64,000 nt of DNA, taken from NCBI GenBank assembly GCA_963978905.1, contig OZ022257.1:39132203-39196202 (forward strand), written 5' to 3'. Below are positions 1 through 11,871 of this stretch, in pieces. Every line of letters starts with the position of its first letter. Positions within the stretch are counted from its first letter, which is position 1. The notes beneath the pieces were generated by a model. It saw nothing but the letters and a program-made list of their open reading frames with translations. It searched no databases and was not told where the DNA came from. The position numbers and the translations under genes were made by a program. This DNA comes from Trichostrongylus colubriformis. Its lineage: Eukaryota > Nematoda > Chromadorea > Rhabditida > Trichostrongylidae.

Positions 1-537
1 GTGAGATGTTTTCATTCACAAATTCAAGGTCACACCTCATAGTATAACAAAACTTCGTGAGGTCCTTTTGCACGAGCAGGATCGAGAGCTTCTGCTATGC
101 CAACATGGTGCAACTGCGACGCCTTAACTCGGCTGCTATTTTTTCACCCTCACAATCTTGCATAGACCTATTCACTCTGGATAGTTGAGAGGATTCATAC
201 TGGATGATGCTCTTGAATATTCGGTCTTCACCCGAACGTGCCATTACCAACGATGCAGAATGAGGCGGGTTCGAGACATGAAAAATGGCACTTTGAATTG
301 CTGCAGCGTTGTCCGAGCAAAAGAGGTGTCTTCCTGGAACCAACGCAACAGTCTTTAGGACGTTCGCGCAACAGACAAAGGTGTTGACCGGTTATTTTAT
401 GCTGTGGGTGTTCTAAAGCCCGATTGTGCCGACTGACGGCTTCGTTTTTATTAGGTTGTAACATAAGTTCGTAGATTCGCAGAGTTTTTTTTCACAAAGA
501 TTTATTCGAACCCAAACAATAATCATAATAATAAATT

Positions 538-700
538 AATCGATGATGTATTCTCTGTCTCTGTTTATGACCTCCTCCCACCTCTCGACCAATTTGTTGA
601 TGCCGTTTCGCCAAAAATCGGCCAGTCTGGAGTCGAAAACACGTTGTTGAGCCAAATTTTAAGGTCCTCTTCGCCATCAAAGGTAGCACCCTTCACTTGG
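538..700 (-). pseudogene. Mariner transposase C-terminal fragment
   Basis: Read on the minus strand with one frameshift, this stretch gives GEEDLKIWL, then DSRLADFWRNGINKLVERW, then a stop. The order matches the end of mariner (DD34D) transposases, where a 'W..GI..L..RW..V' motif closes the protein. The catalytic residues lie upstream and are not present. The fragment belongs to the 451-1496 element, and its frameshift and truncation make it a relic. Confidence 0.75.
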
Positions 701-909
701 TTAAGACACCTTCTCCGTTCACTCTGCATATGTCACGAGCGGCTTCGGTTGCTTTTTGACCTCGATGAAAAGCAAAGAAAAGCAAATGTCGGAAATGCTG
801 ATTTTTTCCTCCTGGACATTTCTGAGCCTGGAAAATGAGAAACAAACTATCTAAAAAAATAAATGAACAGTTTTGCACAGGAGGAAGAGCTTTTTTGAAT
901 GAATATATA

Positions 910-1413
910 CAGTAGCGCTCAAAAGTCTTCGGCGGAATGGTCTTTCACTTGGGTTTTTCACTTGTAACTTTTTTGCAACTGCACCGATCTAAGAGAAATT
1001 TTACTATGTTGTACTTGGAGACACTGCATACTTAATATACTATTTTGGCGGTCAACGGTGTAGGTTACGTGGTTGTATGAAATTTTTTAATTTTGGCATG
1101 CCATCGCTATGCCGTCCCGCTGTACCGCTGTCATCAAAACTCGTGGTCTTTCTACTGAATATTAATGTTCTATGAGGCTTGCTCGTTTTGTTTTTGTAAA
1201 GAAAGCCGTTTTTCTTGATCAAGCCTTTTACTTTTTTGGGTGGTCTTGCAGCAGATTCTTGTAAAAAACCATGAAAAGAGTCAAGCGGCACTCAAATGGG
1301 AGAAAATGTTGACAATAGGTTCAGGCACACATATTAAAATTTTGTCAAATTTGGTCAAGTAGAAAAAAAGTTATGACAAAAAAGTTTTGGCCGAAGACTT
1401 TTGAGCGCTACTG
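910..1413 (-). mobile_element. Tc1-like element, copy 1 (504 bp), nested in the mariner
   Basis: The ends are CAGTAGCGCTCAAAAGTCTT at 910 and its reverse complement ending at 1413, with TA on both sides (908-909, 1414-1415). CAGT termini with TA duplications are typical of Tc1-type elements. A second copy of almost the same length is at 53250-53756 in the opposite orientation. Both copies keep a similar basic reading frame containing KKNGFLYKNKTSKP and DSGTAGRH, on the minus strand here. That may be the relic of a transposase N-terminus. No DDE motif is visible, so the family is probably non-autonomous. Confidence 0.85.
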
Positions 1414-1829
1414 TACACTATATGTGTATGCTAAACAACAAAAATCGTTGCAAAATAACTTAACCAAAAACTCTACGAACTTATGCTACAACCTAATACA
1501 TGACGATGTGATTATGAAGCCATCATTCCGAGGTGATTTGCTTCTACTTATACAGTAATATTTCTCTCTCGAATATTCTGTCCCATTACTTTGATCATCA
1601 ATCTAAGCGCTGTGTACTTGATGGATGTGAGCCGTTGTCAAAGTGATCCTTTTTGGCTCTGTACATTTGCCACTTCGATATTAAGCTATTTCTAACGAAG
1701 AATTGTACACTTCACGAAGTAACAAGGAGCCTTTGAGAAGAACTAAGTACTATGTTTCACTTGCATCATATAGAAACAGATGAATTGTAAATTCAGTTTG
1801 TTCCCGTGATGTACATGTACATATAAAGC

Positions 1830-2483
1830 GGGTGCCAAAAAGAGCAATTTTTTCCTCCACTTTCAACCCCACATTAGTCAAACTTAAGCAAATTCTTACG
1901 AGGTGTTTCCATCCCCGACTTTAAGAGCACACCTCATACTATCACTAAACTCCGTGGGAGCTTCAAAAATCCTAGGTTTTGCCACCCTCGTTCAGAATCT
2001 CGCTGAGGTTCGTTCACTCTAGATACCTGAGGGGATTTGAACAATCCGTTTTTACCGGTTTCCAAACACCCTTCGTTTCCAAGAACCAAAATGTGCCTTT
2101 ACCACTGAAACCCCTCCGGAGGCGGGAGGCATGAAAAATGACACCTCGGATCATAGCAGCGTTCTCCGAGCAGTAATGGCTCTGTGACTTCCATGAACCG
2201 AAGGGCCAATCCTCAGGAAGCTTCCCACAAAAAGCCTACCATGGAACCTAGCTTCATTCTTTTAAGCGGACCTTGATACCGTAGGTGCTCTGAAGCCCGA
2301 CTGTGCCGACTGAAGGCTCCATCTTTTCAGGGAGGGGAACATCATGAGCCACAGTTTGCTTCTGCTTTTATAGGAACATTTCGAGAACATTTTGCCCCAA
2401 TACTTTTATCCCCTTCACTTCCCTATATTTTGTATACTTGACGGATGTGAGCCGTGGACAAAATTACTTTTTTTGGCACCCCC
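1830..2483 (+). repeat. Family A repeat, copy 2 (about 650 bp)
   Basis: It begins GGGTGCCAAAAAGAGCAATT and ends with the near reverse complement (AATTACTTTTTTTGGCACCC), giving terminal inverted repeats of about 22 bp. Copy 3 at 48872-49552 has the same order in the opposite orientation. All copies share phrases such as 'gtcggcacagtcgggcttc' read on the complement. The target duplication is not clear. Non-autonomous DNA transposon by structure. Confidence 0.75.
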
Positions 2484-5311
2484 TGTAAGAAGGGATGGGG
2501 TGGGAGTGACAAAAACAGTGTCAGTTCCCAATTGTGACTTTTTTCAAATCCCGGCTTGTTTGAAGTACGCCGAGCGTCTCAAATCCATTACCAAGAAATC
2601 GAATTATCCTAATCGTCTCATGTTATGACTGTGTTCTCTTCGTAGGAGTCTGAAAAGCTAAAGAAGACTGCGATCATCATAAAAATAATTTCAAGGGTAA
2701 TTTCAGCCGATTATGAAATAAGAAGGTCAAGGCGCTAAGTAGGGTGACAGCAAAAAATTAAACAGATGATACGGACGAAACCGTGGAATAAAAAACTCTT
2801 TTTAGTGCTTCTCTTTCACTCTCTCGCATCATTTGCCGCAGACGGGTAGATGCTGAAGGTGAAGGGCTATGGCAGCCAACCGCGAACATCGCCCACCCAT
2901 CACAGCAGCTCGGCCACTGATCCGCAGAAGTTCGAAGTGAAGAGCGATCCCAAACCCCATGAGCGCTCTTTTCAACACGAATTTCGCCACAGACTGTTTC
3001 CCTAAGTGGCCGAATGGCCGGATCGTCACTTATTAATCACTGCAAGGCAGCTAGGATACTTTCCACGTACACTATAAGCCGAAACTCAATCGTAATCGAA
3101 GTGTTTAATTCTGTTTTTCATAAAAGCCTAAGCTACTCCCTCAAGTGTATTTCCGCAGTGCTGAGGCAAAGTTACATAAATTGATCACACGCCTTTCAAA
3201 CTATCATAAGTGATTGTACATCTTCACATCCGCTTATTGGTATGTAAGGTGGAGGGTACACAAAAACAAAAAGGGAGGTAACCGCCTCCACCTTCCCTGA
3301 TCACCGCCTTTTGCCACGCCCATTGGAGGGATTTGAGGTGTTCAGAAAAGTCGCAGTACAACAACGAGCCTTGGCACCGTGTAGCCCATACCAATTGCCT
3401 TTGGCCTCTGCACACTCTTATCGATAGCTTCATGAAGTTCATGGCTGGTGGTTGAGTAGATGATTGAAGTTCCTGGTATAGAGGGCCTTCGTGGTATGTG
3501 GCCAAATGGTCAGCAATGATAGGTCCTTCTTTGCCTCTCGAGTCATCTTAGATAGTTTTCAGAGGTTTAGGTTGAGTCGCTGAAGTTTCTCCATCTATTT
3601 TAACAAGATTTTCGAGCGAAACCGCTTCATGGAGAGATTTCTAAGAAATGCTTTTCTCGAAAAGAATCTCTTAAAATAGCAGGGAAAAACGCCCACGATC
3701 ATAGTAATCTAGAGCTACTCTGTATTTAACACCACTCTTATCGGCACCGGAATGAGTAGGCGTCTATTTTGAGACATCATTTATGATATTGAAATAGTAT
3801 CGGTGTAGCTTATCATCAGTCATAATATGTTCAGTATCAACTGCACTTTCGGAAATGAATTTTTGTCGCTCATTGAAGACCGTTCGAAACAGACGGTAAT
3901 TGTTTCCTCAAAAAAGGGATTGCCTTTGCGATGACGCATTTTCCAAGCCACCGATATCGCAACTCTCTGCTGCAAATGCTGAGCATTTCAGGGCTTTATG
4001 GACTCTCTGGTGACTTCTAAACCGTTAACAACCAACGAATCACTTGCTATGTTCAGTCACAGTAATAATGCTACATTGACGTCATCAATTCGTGTATTCT
4101 ATCCGTTCGTGCTATTCATGTCAATGTTATCAAGCGGTGACGCCTTCGGTGAGCTACACTTCAATTTATGATGCTCACTTCCCTAACGTTCAATTTGCTA
4201 CGACACAAATCATTACGAAAATGCCGCGGTCTGTGATTGCACCAGGAAGTAAGGTGCTTGCACGATATCATTATCCTATGACGTATTTTGAGGTTATAAT
4301 TTGAGTTGAGAACGTCATCAGAAGGGGGATCGCGGGCTGCCAGTCAGATCTTTCTGAAGTTGTTCTGCGTACGTGCTCATGGATGATTTGCGCTTATAGC
4401 CGCCTGGCGTCACCACAATCATTTCCGCATGACTCATCTTGGAAGTGCTGCGCAGCTGGGTCGCATTCTGTTGTTTGTGAGTGGATCCGGCGAAAGTATT
4501 TCTGAGGTCGTGTGCAGTGCAAGCTCATTTGGCAGAGAACACAAAATGGAACGCAGTGAATTAGCAATTTTTTTTTGATTTATAGTCACCTTCCCTATGG
4601 GATCCCATTAAATTCCCCATAACAACTCCACGCGCATTCATCATCAATCCTCTATTTAGCCGTCCTATATGTGTCTTATCGCAGATGCGGAAGATAACCA
4701 GGAAATACAGAGATAGCTTAATTCGGAGTTAACTGAATAGCGCGTCAAAGTCTTTCCGAAAACAGCTTAAACTATGCGTACATATATGAGCAAGAGGGAA
4801 TTTTAATCTATGCTTGGGTAGAACTCCATGGAAACTGTCATTTAAGAACCAAACCTATATTTAAGCACTGTGATTCATAGTCGCTGAGCGTGCCTCATAA
4901 ACTGTGACGTCACTGCTCCCCTACTATTCCCCTGACCGCGGAGAACTCGGCATTTCGTGTCGCAACCACTTCCTGATTCCTCCACTGACGCATTCCATAG
5001 TAAATTGCTCTCAAACGTCTCCTGTCATCCGTGAATCTCCCGCCTCTGAAAAGGTTAGCCATCGAGACAAATATAGCTATTGTCCGATCCCTGCACTGAC
5101 ATGCAAAGGAAAACGGCGACCAATCAATGCGCTGATCCTCCCAGACTATTCCGCACCAATCCACTGACACCGTGGTTTGAGAGCTTAGATGACGATAGCA
5201 GATTTCGGTACCTGATAGACTTGTCTTGAGCGATGGATAACAAAATAGTGATAACAAACACAAAAGGAGAAAATGACAAAGTTTTTGAAGGCAGTCTATT
5301 TTTCTTCGGGG
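2484..5311. other. No supported gene; unassigned sequence
   Basis: Short open frames occur on both strands (for example 66 codons at 2829-3029, 93 codons at 3224-3505, 117 codons at 4910-5263). None shows a domain motif or splice context I can defend. The open frames at 4904-5263 overlap on both strands over the same bases, which argues for chance or repeat-derived openness. Probably decayed repeats. Confidence 0.4.
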
Positions 5312-5560
5312 TGCACCACGTGTTCTAGATCCATTCAGATTCGTGGTGGCAAGTGAGAGCTATGTGGCCTGTGCAATAGTTTGCGGGGACCAGCCAATAC
5401 ACGAGCTGGTATTTATCCAGCCAGGCGAGTCTGGTACTAAATAACTTCTCCCGAAAGAATGGAAAGCTTGCTTGGTTGCTAGCTTGGGCGAACCTGACAG
5501 AATTTCGTCCCTTCACCTTGCGAGTGGGAGTGTGCGCCGCTGCATCAGAAGGCCAAAAGC
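5312..5560 (-). repeat. tRNA-derived SINE-like copy 1
   Basis: It shares an ordered set of blocks with the copies at 11872-12152, 42797-43058 and 59262-59395: a 'gtgcaccacg..ttctagatccattcagat' end, a 'gtctggtacc'-like block, and a head that on the minus strand resembles RNA polymerase III A and B boxes. This copy is diverged in the head. No protein-coding content. Confidence 0.5.
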
Positions 5561-5599
5561 GCAATTTCGCGATTCCACTACTTTTGAGCATGAGTTAGC

Positions 5600-5965
5600 T
5601 TCAGCGGGCACTTTTATGGTTTTTCGAGAAGCGGCGCCCTACAGCTGGACACCGGGTGTTTAGCCTTATGTCAGGATTTCACACGACGACGAGCGGCGTG
5701 CGATGCAGTGTGTGTGAGCTGTGCGCGTCGCGGTAGTTGGGTCTCAGAACGGTTATACGGTAGTGCTAGAGGCGCGATACGCAGTTGACTTGGGACCCCA
5801 CATGATGGCCCCTTTAGCTCGTCCACATTGCTTCGCTTGCGACATGCCGCGGTGCAAAGTCCTGACATAAGGGTGCTCACCTCTAGACACCGAACGACCT
5901 TGACGACGATGATGTTGTTGTCGGCTCATTTTCTGGTGAAGAGGACTCCTCCGCTGTAAAAACAA
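5600..5965 (+). repeat. Repeat unit interrupted by the 5655-5881 MITE
   Basis: The flanks of the MITE (about 5610-5654 and 5883-5940) together match 7155-7260. Shared phrases are 'cgagaagcggc.ccctacagctggacacc' and 'gacga(t)gatg.cgttgtcgg(t/c)tc.ttttctgg'. The function is unknown. The second copy gives the pre-insertion state of the site. Confidence 0.6.
5655..5881. mobile_element. Small Mutator-like MITE with 9-10 bp target duplication
   Basis: Its ends are inverted: GGTGTTTAGCCTTATGTCAG on the left and, on the complement, GGTGAGCACCCTTATGTCAG on the right. The flanks CTGGACACCG (5645-5654) and CTAGACACCG (5883-5892) match at 9 of 10 bases. The related uninterrupted sequence near 7190 reads straight through (tacagctggacacc then aaacgacc), so it marks the empty site. 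The 9-10 bp duplication fits the Mutator superfamily. An element with similar tips lies at 53903-54528. About 227 bp, no coding capacity. Confidence 0.7.
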
Positions 5966-8900
5966 AACTACCGCAGACAGGGAAGATAGTTCCACAGTTC
6001 CCTTGAAGAAGAGCGAATTTCAAAAGTGGTATACTACTATAAAGTGAATAACTGAAACTGCTCATAATTTGCCACTGGTAATTTCATCAAATTTATCCGA
6101 GCGCTTCAAAATAGTGCTCATTCCTCGAGGATCGTTCTGCTGCCAGCTGGCTGAGCAGTGATGCTGGAAGGCTAATGCGAGGCTGCGCATCAAGCAGTTT
6201 CATTCCATATGTGACTCTTAAATATCATCTTATATATGGATTTTCCAGGCAGATGTTTCAACACCGAAAAAGGACTGAGCATCGAGGGCAGCGAATACCG
6301 TCGTCTTCGGAACATAAATCATAGAAGGTAACTTTTTGTCACCAATATAATTAGTTCGTTCAAACAACCACCCCGATTCAGTTGTGCTCTGGAGTGCCGG
6401 GACGATCCATCGTGTTTCGCCTACGAATGGCTAGAGGCAAGCGCTTTGTGCTTTCTGAAAGCACGATCGCTCAGTGGTGACCTTGTGAGAAAAGCCGACG
6501 CTATCATAGGATTCTGCCTCGACGACGGTAAGTGATACGTCATGGAGGGGGTGCTTGGCTTTCAGAAAACGTTCAGGGCGGTTTGCACTATCAACAAAAA
6601 TTGCAGGGTAGCAACCTATAACTGATTAATGAAATATTCTGAAATTGGCAACATGACCAAAGACTTAATGGAAATTGACACTTCAAAATGTCATCAAACT
6701 TTTGCCTGAGGCTGCTTCTAAAGTGCAATATCCGCCTTGACGAACTAAAGATTGCCGCTCTTCCGGGTCTTGCTAATCAGGAACCTTTTCCAAGTTACCG
6801 GATGTGTGCCATCGGTACAGAAAGTTCGAATGGGCGGCATGGCACGTTAAGCGATAGGTGCGATCTAGAGCACCGTCTCAGTTGATTTTCGAAGCGACCA
6901 CGCCTGACACATGTAGGATATCGTCATCGTTTTAGGGCCAATGGCGCCCCATCGCACCCTTTGGTTCGCACGCCGAACCCCGCCTAATTCGTACTCCAAT
7001 GGCACACACCCAAGTGGATTGTGGAGTGAAATTAGTGAAACGAACCCTCACTCTAGCTTTTTGCTGCAGAAGACGAAGAACGAGATCGATTTCGCGATCA
7101 TGCGGCTTTTGGACCCGAGTTAGTCTCAGTCAAGGATGTGGAAGGTGAGAAGTGCAAGGACACCTGTATGGTTGTTCGAGAAGCGGCAGCCTACAGCTGG
7201 ACACCAAACGACCTCGATGATGACGATGCCGTTGTCGGTTCGTTTTCTGGTTTTTGTCTTGATGGCGCTTACCCGTATTGTATACGTCCTAATTTGTTCA
7301 GGCACATGCAAATGTATCGAGTCGTTGATGTCGGTGAAACTTGACTTCAACTCGTTCTCCGGCTTCCTCGGACCACGAAAATGGCTTTCACGAGAGCGAC
7401 GTCACAGTCCACTATGACTATTAAAAGAACATGATTCCAATTAGTGAACTTTTCCCTTCCAATCTTTTCTACACTCATTTCTTTACAAATGTGTTTCTCG
7501 TTTTTGGAATAGCGTAGTGGCACTTACATTACGTTGTGTTTGTGCTACCATTTAAAAAGTGCCAAACTCTCTTGATCTGAGGTAACCGGTCTTATCAAAA
7601 CCAAAGATGTTGCTTAGAAAATGTAGTTATTACTCCTAGTCGTTACCGTTACTCATGAATTCACCGATGTCAAAAACAGTCGATCTCCTTCACGTGAGGG
7701 TCAGCTACGGGTTCAATATTGATTTCAAAACGAATAAACTTTTTGATTGGTCATTGTGTACTCAATGTAAAAGGTTAAAGATGAAGTGATAAATCGGTGA
7801 GAAAGGCAAATTCCTTTGACATCCGATGTGTGGAAGACGTATTTCGACAACATATGCGGTACACATCATCTGAGCCGTGTCTAAAGTAATTCAGTGACCC
7901 TCATTGGTGTGACGGAAAACCCCACTCTCCACCACGCATCAAACATTCGAGTTTTTGGCAGAGTGGTTCACACAAATGCAAAAGACATCAAGGGATCATT
8001 AAACACAGGCAAAATAACAAATATTGGGCCAACGCCATGTTTACAGAGGTGGTTCTGAACAACTATAAATCATTTAACAACGTCTGGATCTCACCCTTCT
8101 CCACAGATTTATTTTATGATAATCCCCATATTTGGGGTATCATACTAAAGAAAAATCTTCCATAATAACTTTAGCCACTGGCGTGTGGTACAGTGTTTTT
8201 TGTTCGATCACACCAATTAGCATTCACAAACCCATGAACAGGCACGAAGTACGATTGGGTCGGTCAAAAAACTATAAGATTAAGCACACTCTTCTCTAGG
8301 ATCACAGTTTGAAGACTATTTCTCTGTTCGAGATTTCGTTTCCTTGAATCTGGAAACTGTTGAAGGCCATTTTTACATCCCTCTTCTCTTGGAACTATCT
8401 CCCCTGAGAGTTGCTCCAGAGTGCCAAAACGTAGTGATTCCTATTGAATACGTCCTAAATTTAGAAGAATAAAGCGAAACTTCCGCACTTTGAAGATAAG
8501 GAAGAGGGGCAATCTTGGTTTACGGTATGGGATTACGGTGGCTTGCAGTTGCCGCAATGCACTCACGACACCTTGCCCAAGTGAATTCATTAGATTTTGA
8601 TTGTAATCACATTTTTTCTTACGATTTCGCTATTCTTCGTTTAATTGTTTTACTTGTTCGTTGCTGTGTGTTGTTTCACTTATTTCACATAATCACGAAC
8701 GAATGAATTACACCCTACGAGGCAACAAATGACATCTTTACAGTGGACAATTCGGAAAGTCAGTGTTTTGAGTTCGAAGTGATGCGAATGTGATGCGAGT
8801 ACACACCGCAGCGCCGCGCTTTCGAATCCGGGTTTTCTCACCGTTTATGGCTTCTAACCTTAAATGTTCGTTGCAGAATGATCTTTTTTGCATCTTCCTG

Positions 8901-9540
8901 TTTCTTCGGACCCCTTCCGGCTACTTTAATTTGTGCAGTTTTTTATAGCTCATCCTTGAATGTGGGGGTTCTGGCATCACTGCGGGCGTGCCGGGTTTTT
9001 ACATGTTCCACGGAGAACAGCTATTTCCGGTGAACTTTGGTCAGGTTTCATCGAAAGGCTGCACTGCTATGAAAAGGAGTAGCTCGCAGAATCTTGGTAT
9101 CCAGCGCTTACGATAGGATGAAAATTGACCAAAACATATTATTTTATACCATTGTCTCTCCTGACTTGACTTGTAAGGCTAACCCCCGTCTTCCAAGGTT
9201 GGCAACATCTCTCCCAAATTAGTCGCTATATTCATTGTCAACTACGACGTCCTAGAAAGTCTGGCATCTTGTGCCACCACCCAAGAATCGCACTTTTCAT
9301 AGCAAAAGCGCGCCTTTGGAATGGCGCGCCTTCTCAAGGCCGCCTTTGGGCTTTATTAGTGAATGGAAGAGCAGGTTTTCTCTACAAAGTATCACACATA
9401 TAAACTGAAGGGTCGCGAAATTTGGTGCTGAAATATCAAGGCGCAGAAAGTGTGGAATACGGTGGGAACTTTTTGCCTGACGTAATACTTCTACAAAAAA
9501 GAGTGCCTGTGCCTAATTAAGCTTGCGCATCACCTCTTCC
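5966..9540. other. No supported gene between 5.97 and 9.54 kb, apart from the 7.16 kb repeat
   Basis: I see scattered short frames of 60-93 codons, no domain motif, no tRNA fold and no terminal repeats that I could pair. A T-loop-like 'ttcgaatccgg' at about 8821 lacks a matching acceptor stem and A box. Treated as intergenic or decayed repeats. Confidence 0.4.
7155..7260 (+). repeat. Uninterrupted paralogue of the 5.6-5.9 kb repeat
   Basis: This stretch is continuous where the 5.6 kb copy carries a MITE. The overlapping open frames here (for example 7136-7417 on plus and 7126-7350 on minus) cover a shared repeat and are not supported as genes. Confidence 0.55.
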
Positions 9541-9547
9541 GCCTTTC

Positions 9548-9927
9548 TTCAAAAAAAGTTTAAATGAAAAATAACCGACAGTGTTGAGCTCACTGTCTCT
9601 CAACTTCAGGCACTGCTTCCCATTCACGTGACGGAAATCCGTTTCAGAGGCAAACTATGTACCATTTCCGCTGATGCACTTTTCTTCCTATGACGTGTGC
9701 TTCACTTCACATAAGCTTCCCGAACCATGTTTACTCGATTTCTTCCGTCAAATAGTTTTGAAGTTGAAAAGTACTGGAAGGCAATGCTGTTTCAGGTTTT
9801 TCAAATGCGCCAGAATACTTCCGATGGCAGGAAGAAGAGTTCCACGACACTTCAAGCGAGGCTTGTTGAGAAGGACTTACAACCTTCTCTGAAGGTGGAA
9901 AGATATGGTTTTTGTGCTACATCATAG
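9548..9927 (+). other. Coding-like plus-strand segments, unassigned
   Basis: Two adjacent same-strand frames read protein-like. One reads VELTVSQLQALLPIHVTEI and stops near 9690. The second runs 9727-9927 and contains NTSDGRKKSSTTLQARLVE. They are in different frames and no clear splice pair joins them. They could be a gag-like transposon relic or an exon fragment. No family recognised, and they may be open by chance. Confidence 0.2.
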
Positions 9928-10151
9928 GTGAGCAAATGCTCCACTTCCATCTCGTAGTCTGGCTACTATCGAGGGTTCTCAATTTCCACAAAGGATATCT
10001 GCAAGATGCATTCGTAGGTCAATTTTGAAGTTTAAGACCAGTGTTCCACTTTAAACCAGCTTTTACGAAAGGGTCCCGTCATGATATGATGATGCAGCTT
10101 GCAACTGAGCTGTAATCAACAAGGAAGTTTCTATCATGCTACGGTATCTCA

Positions 10152-10361
10152 GTGATTCATTCCTTTGCGGATAGTGATATTACAGTCCAACGTAAGGCCG
10201 CTTTCATACTTTACGGTGCCGGCGAAACACTTCTAATGGTACTGCCCGACAAAAGCACACTACATAATGATGATCGTGGCGAGTACGAAAACAAAGTTAA
10301 ACGAGATCCGAAGCTTGACGAGATCTTGGCCAAACTGTGGCACGATTCGCACGGGCTTTAG
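10152..10361 (+). other. Unassigned 69-codon frame, possible transposon relic
   Basis: The frame starts a few bases after a 'ggtatctcag' acceptor-like motif. It contains AFILYGAGETLLMV and an acidic-basic stretch KVKRDPKLDEILAKLW. No domain could be named, and the downstream sequence to 10.72 kb gives no continuing frame. It lies on the same strand as the 9.55-9.93 kb segments, so both could derive from one decayed polyprotein; this is inference. Confidence 0.2.
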
Positions 10362-10803
10362 CCATAATCATCATACTGTAGTAGAGTTCGGTCGATCGTC
10401 GAGACCGCGTCGAGTGCCGGCGTTGCAAGCGACAAGTACCGCATTCAGCGCTGGTCGTAGAGTATGAAAGTGGCCTAGGCATCGATAAGCTCGGTTATCG
10501 GGAATGAATACGAACGCATAATCAGTGCCACGGAGACATAAGCGTCAGGCGACACAGCTGGACCGCACCCAATTTCGAGCGTTGTTGAGGACCTCCCTGA
10601 TCTCCGTTATCAAATGAAACGGCTATCATTTGAATTGCGCCCGTCCGACAAGACGAGCCAAAAGTTAGCGATTAAGATCATTACGTCTGCATCGTAGAGT
10701 CTCTTGACGAACATAGTGATCGATGACTGGGGAGAGGCATTATATAAACCATTTATGCATTGAACTAAAAGGAAGAAGTACAATACCCGCCTTAAGTTTT
10801 CAA

Positions 10804-10838
10804 AAGAAAACGCGGAAAGCGCGGATCCGCGTTTTCTT
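10804..10838. repeat. Short perfect inverted repeat (13-bp arms)
   Basis: AAGAAAACGCGGA (10804-10816) and TCCGCGTTTTCTT (10826-10838) are exact reverse complements around a 9-base loop. It resembles a bacterial terminator in form, but nothing else here is bacterial. Possibly the tip of a small foldback element. Confidence 0.5.
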
Positions 10839-11871
10839 CGTTTTTTTGCTGTAACTCGGTTTGTTTTGCCTCAACCTCCATATAATTATGTATTAATCGA
10901 ATCAGCTCAACGAGCTCTACAAAATGCTTTCTTCAAACGTTCAAAAAGCCAACTTTTTATAATCCCGCATGCACGAAGTGCCAGTGGGCACTCACCTGCG
11001 AGCGACGTGCGCTATAATTATAACCAGGAGGCAAATCTGCCGTCAACATACAAAACTCAACAACTTACAGGAATACTATTCTAGTCAAAACTGACTTAAA
11101 AATAGATTCTTAATCCTTGATGGTGGTATTTCATTAGGTATCACTTCACTTAGATGCTATAGTATAATAGTCCATGTGATTATTGTTCAAAAAATCAACT
11201 TTTCTTAGGTTTCAACGGTCTTACTTCATCCAAGAAAAACTTCAGCTGTTCCGGTTGAGTGTACCACAATTGATTTACGTATAAATCAACGATCATAAGT
11301 AAAATTATCAATTCTTTTCAAAAGTTTTACCGTTCTACCCTGTCTGACCCCTCGATCTCACAGCAATTAGTACGGCCTGTAAAACCACAAACGGGTTTCT
11401 CTGAAAACAGGCGCTACAGTTCCTCTGTGGGCTGCTGGTGGGATATTCGAGAGGAGCTGCTCAGTACTGACACTACCGCAGCTACCGCGGCCTATTATCC
11501 AGTTTTGGAGATTGACTGACGTAATGCATGAAATTTGCTCGGAAAGGCTTACTTCCTACTCCACAACAACGCGCCCCCATATATAAATGACATGTGAGAA
11601 GATTAAGTTTGTACATAATGCCGCACCCGGCTCACTCCCCCCGCCAGACTCGTTTGGATTATTATCCACGTAGGCATCATCTAGAGGTCGGAACGAATGA
11701 ACTCGATATCTGTTTTTCCCATCGGGTGCCGCAACTGTGGGTACAGAGTGGGTTGAGAAGCTGCCCGAAGAATGGATCTGAATCAGGACAACTATGGCGA
11801 TTAACCTGTTGATTGCTAGTCCTTTCACTTAAGTCGAAGGCTAAAGTTTTTGGCATCAATCAGTCCCTTCT

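Larger units (their letters stand above)
451..1496 (-). mobile_element. Deleted mariner element with terminal inverted repeats
   Basis: The left end TTAGGTTGTAACATAAGTTC (451) is mirrored at the right end (about 1467-1496), and TA lies outside each end (449-450 and 1497-1498), the usual Tc1/mariner duplication. On the minus strand, near 540-700, the C-terminus of a mariner transposase is readable in two frames: a piece with DLKIWL, then FWRNGINKLVERWEEVI and a stop just after. The N-terminal half, including the HTH region and the first catalytic Asp residues, is missing. A Tc1-like element sits inside at 910-1413, leaving only about 540 bp of mariner. Non-functional. Confidence 0.8.
1..1660 (+). 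repeat. Family A repeat, copy 1, split by a nested mariner
   Basis: Bases 1-450 and about 1499-1660 align in order with the intact copy at 1830-2483; for example 'gtgccgactga' near 426 and 'gatgtgagccgt' near 1624 match the same places in copy 2. The left end is cut by the window edge. The right end is a degraded form of the family's inverted terminus. The interruption at 451-1496 is a mariner with TA duplications. No intact gene is visible. The repeat is probably a non-autonomous DNA transposon, but its superfamily is not clear. Confidence 0.7.

Noticed and set aside
4904..5263. Overlapping 87- and 117-codon genes
   Set aside because: Open on both strands over the same bases, with no motif or splice context; more likely a repeat.
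8760..8840. tRNA gene
   Set aside because: A T-loop-like 'ttcgaatcc' is present but no acceptor stem or A box could be paired.
10804..10838. Bacterial rho-independent terminator
   Set aside because: The hairpin and T-run look right, but nothing nearby is bacterial.
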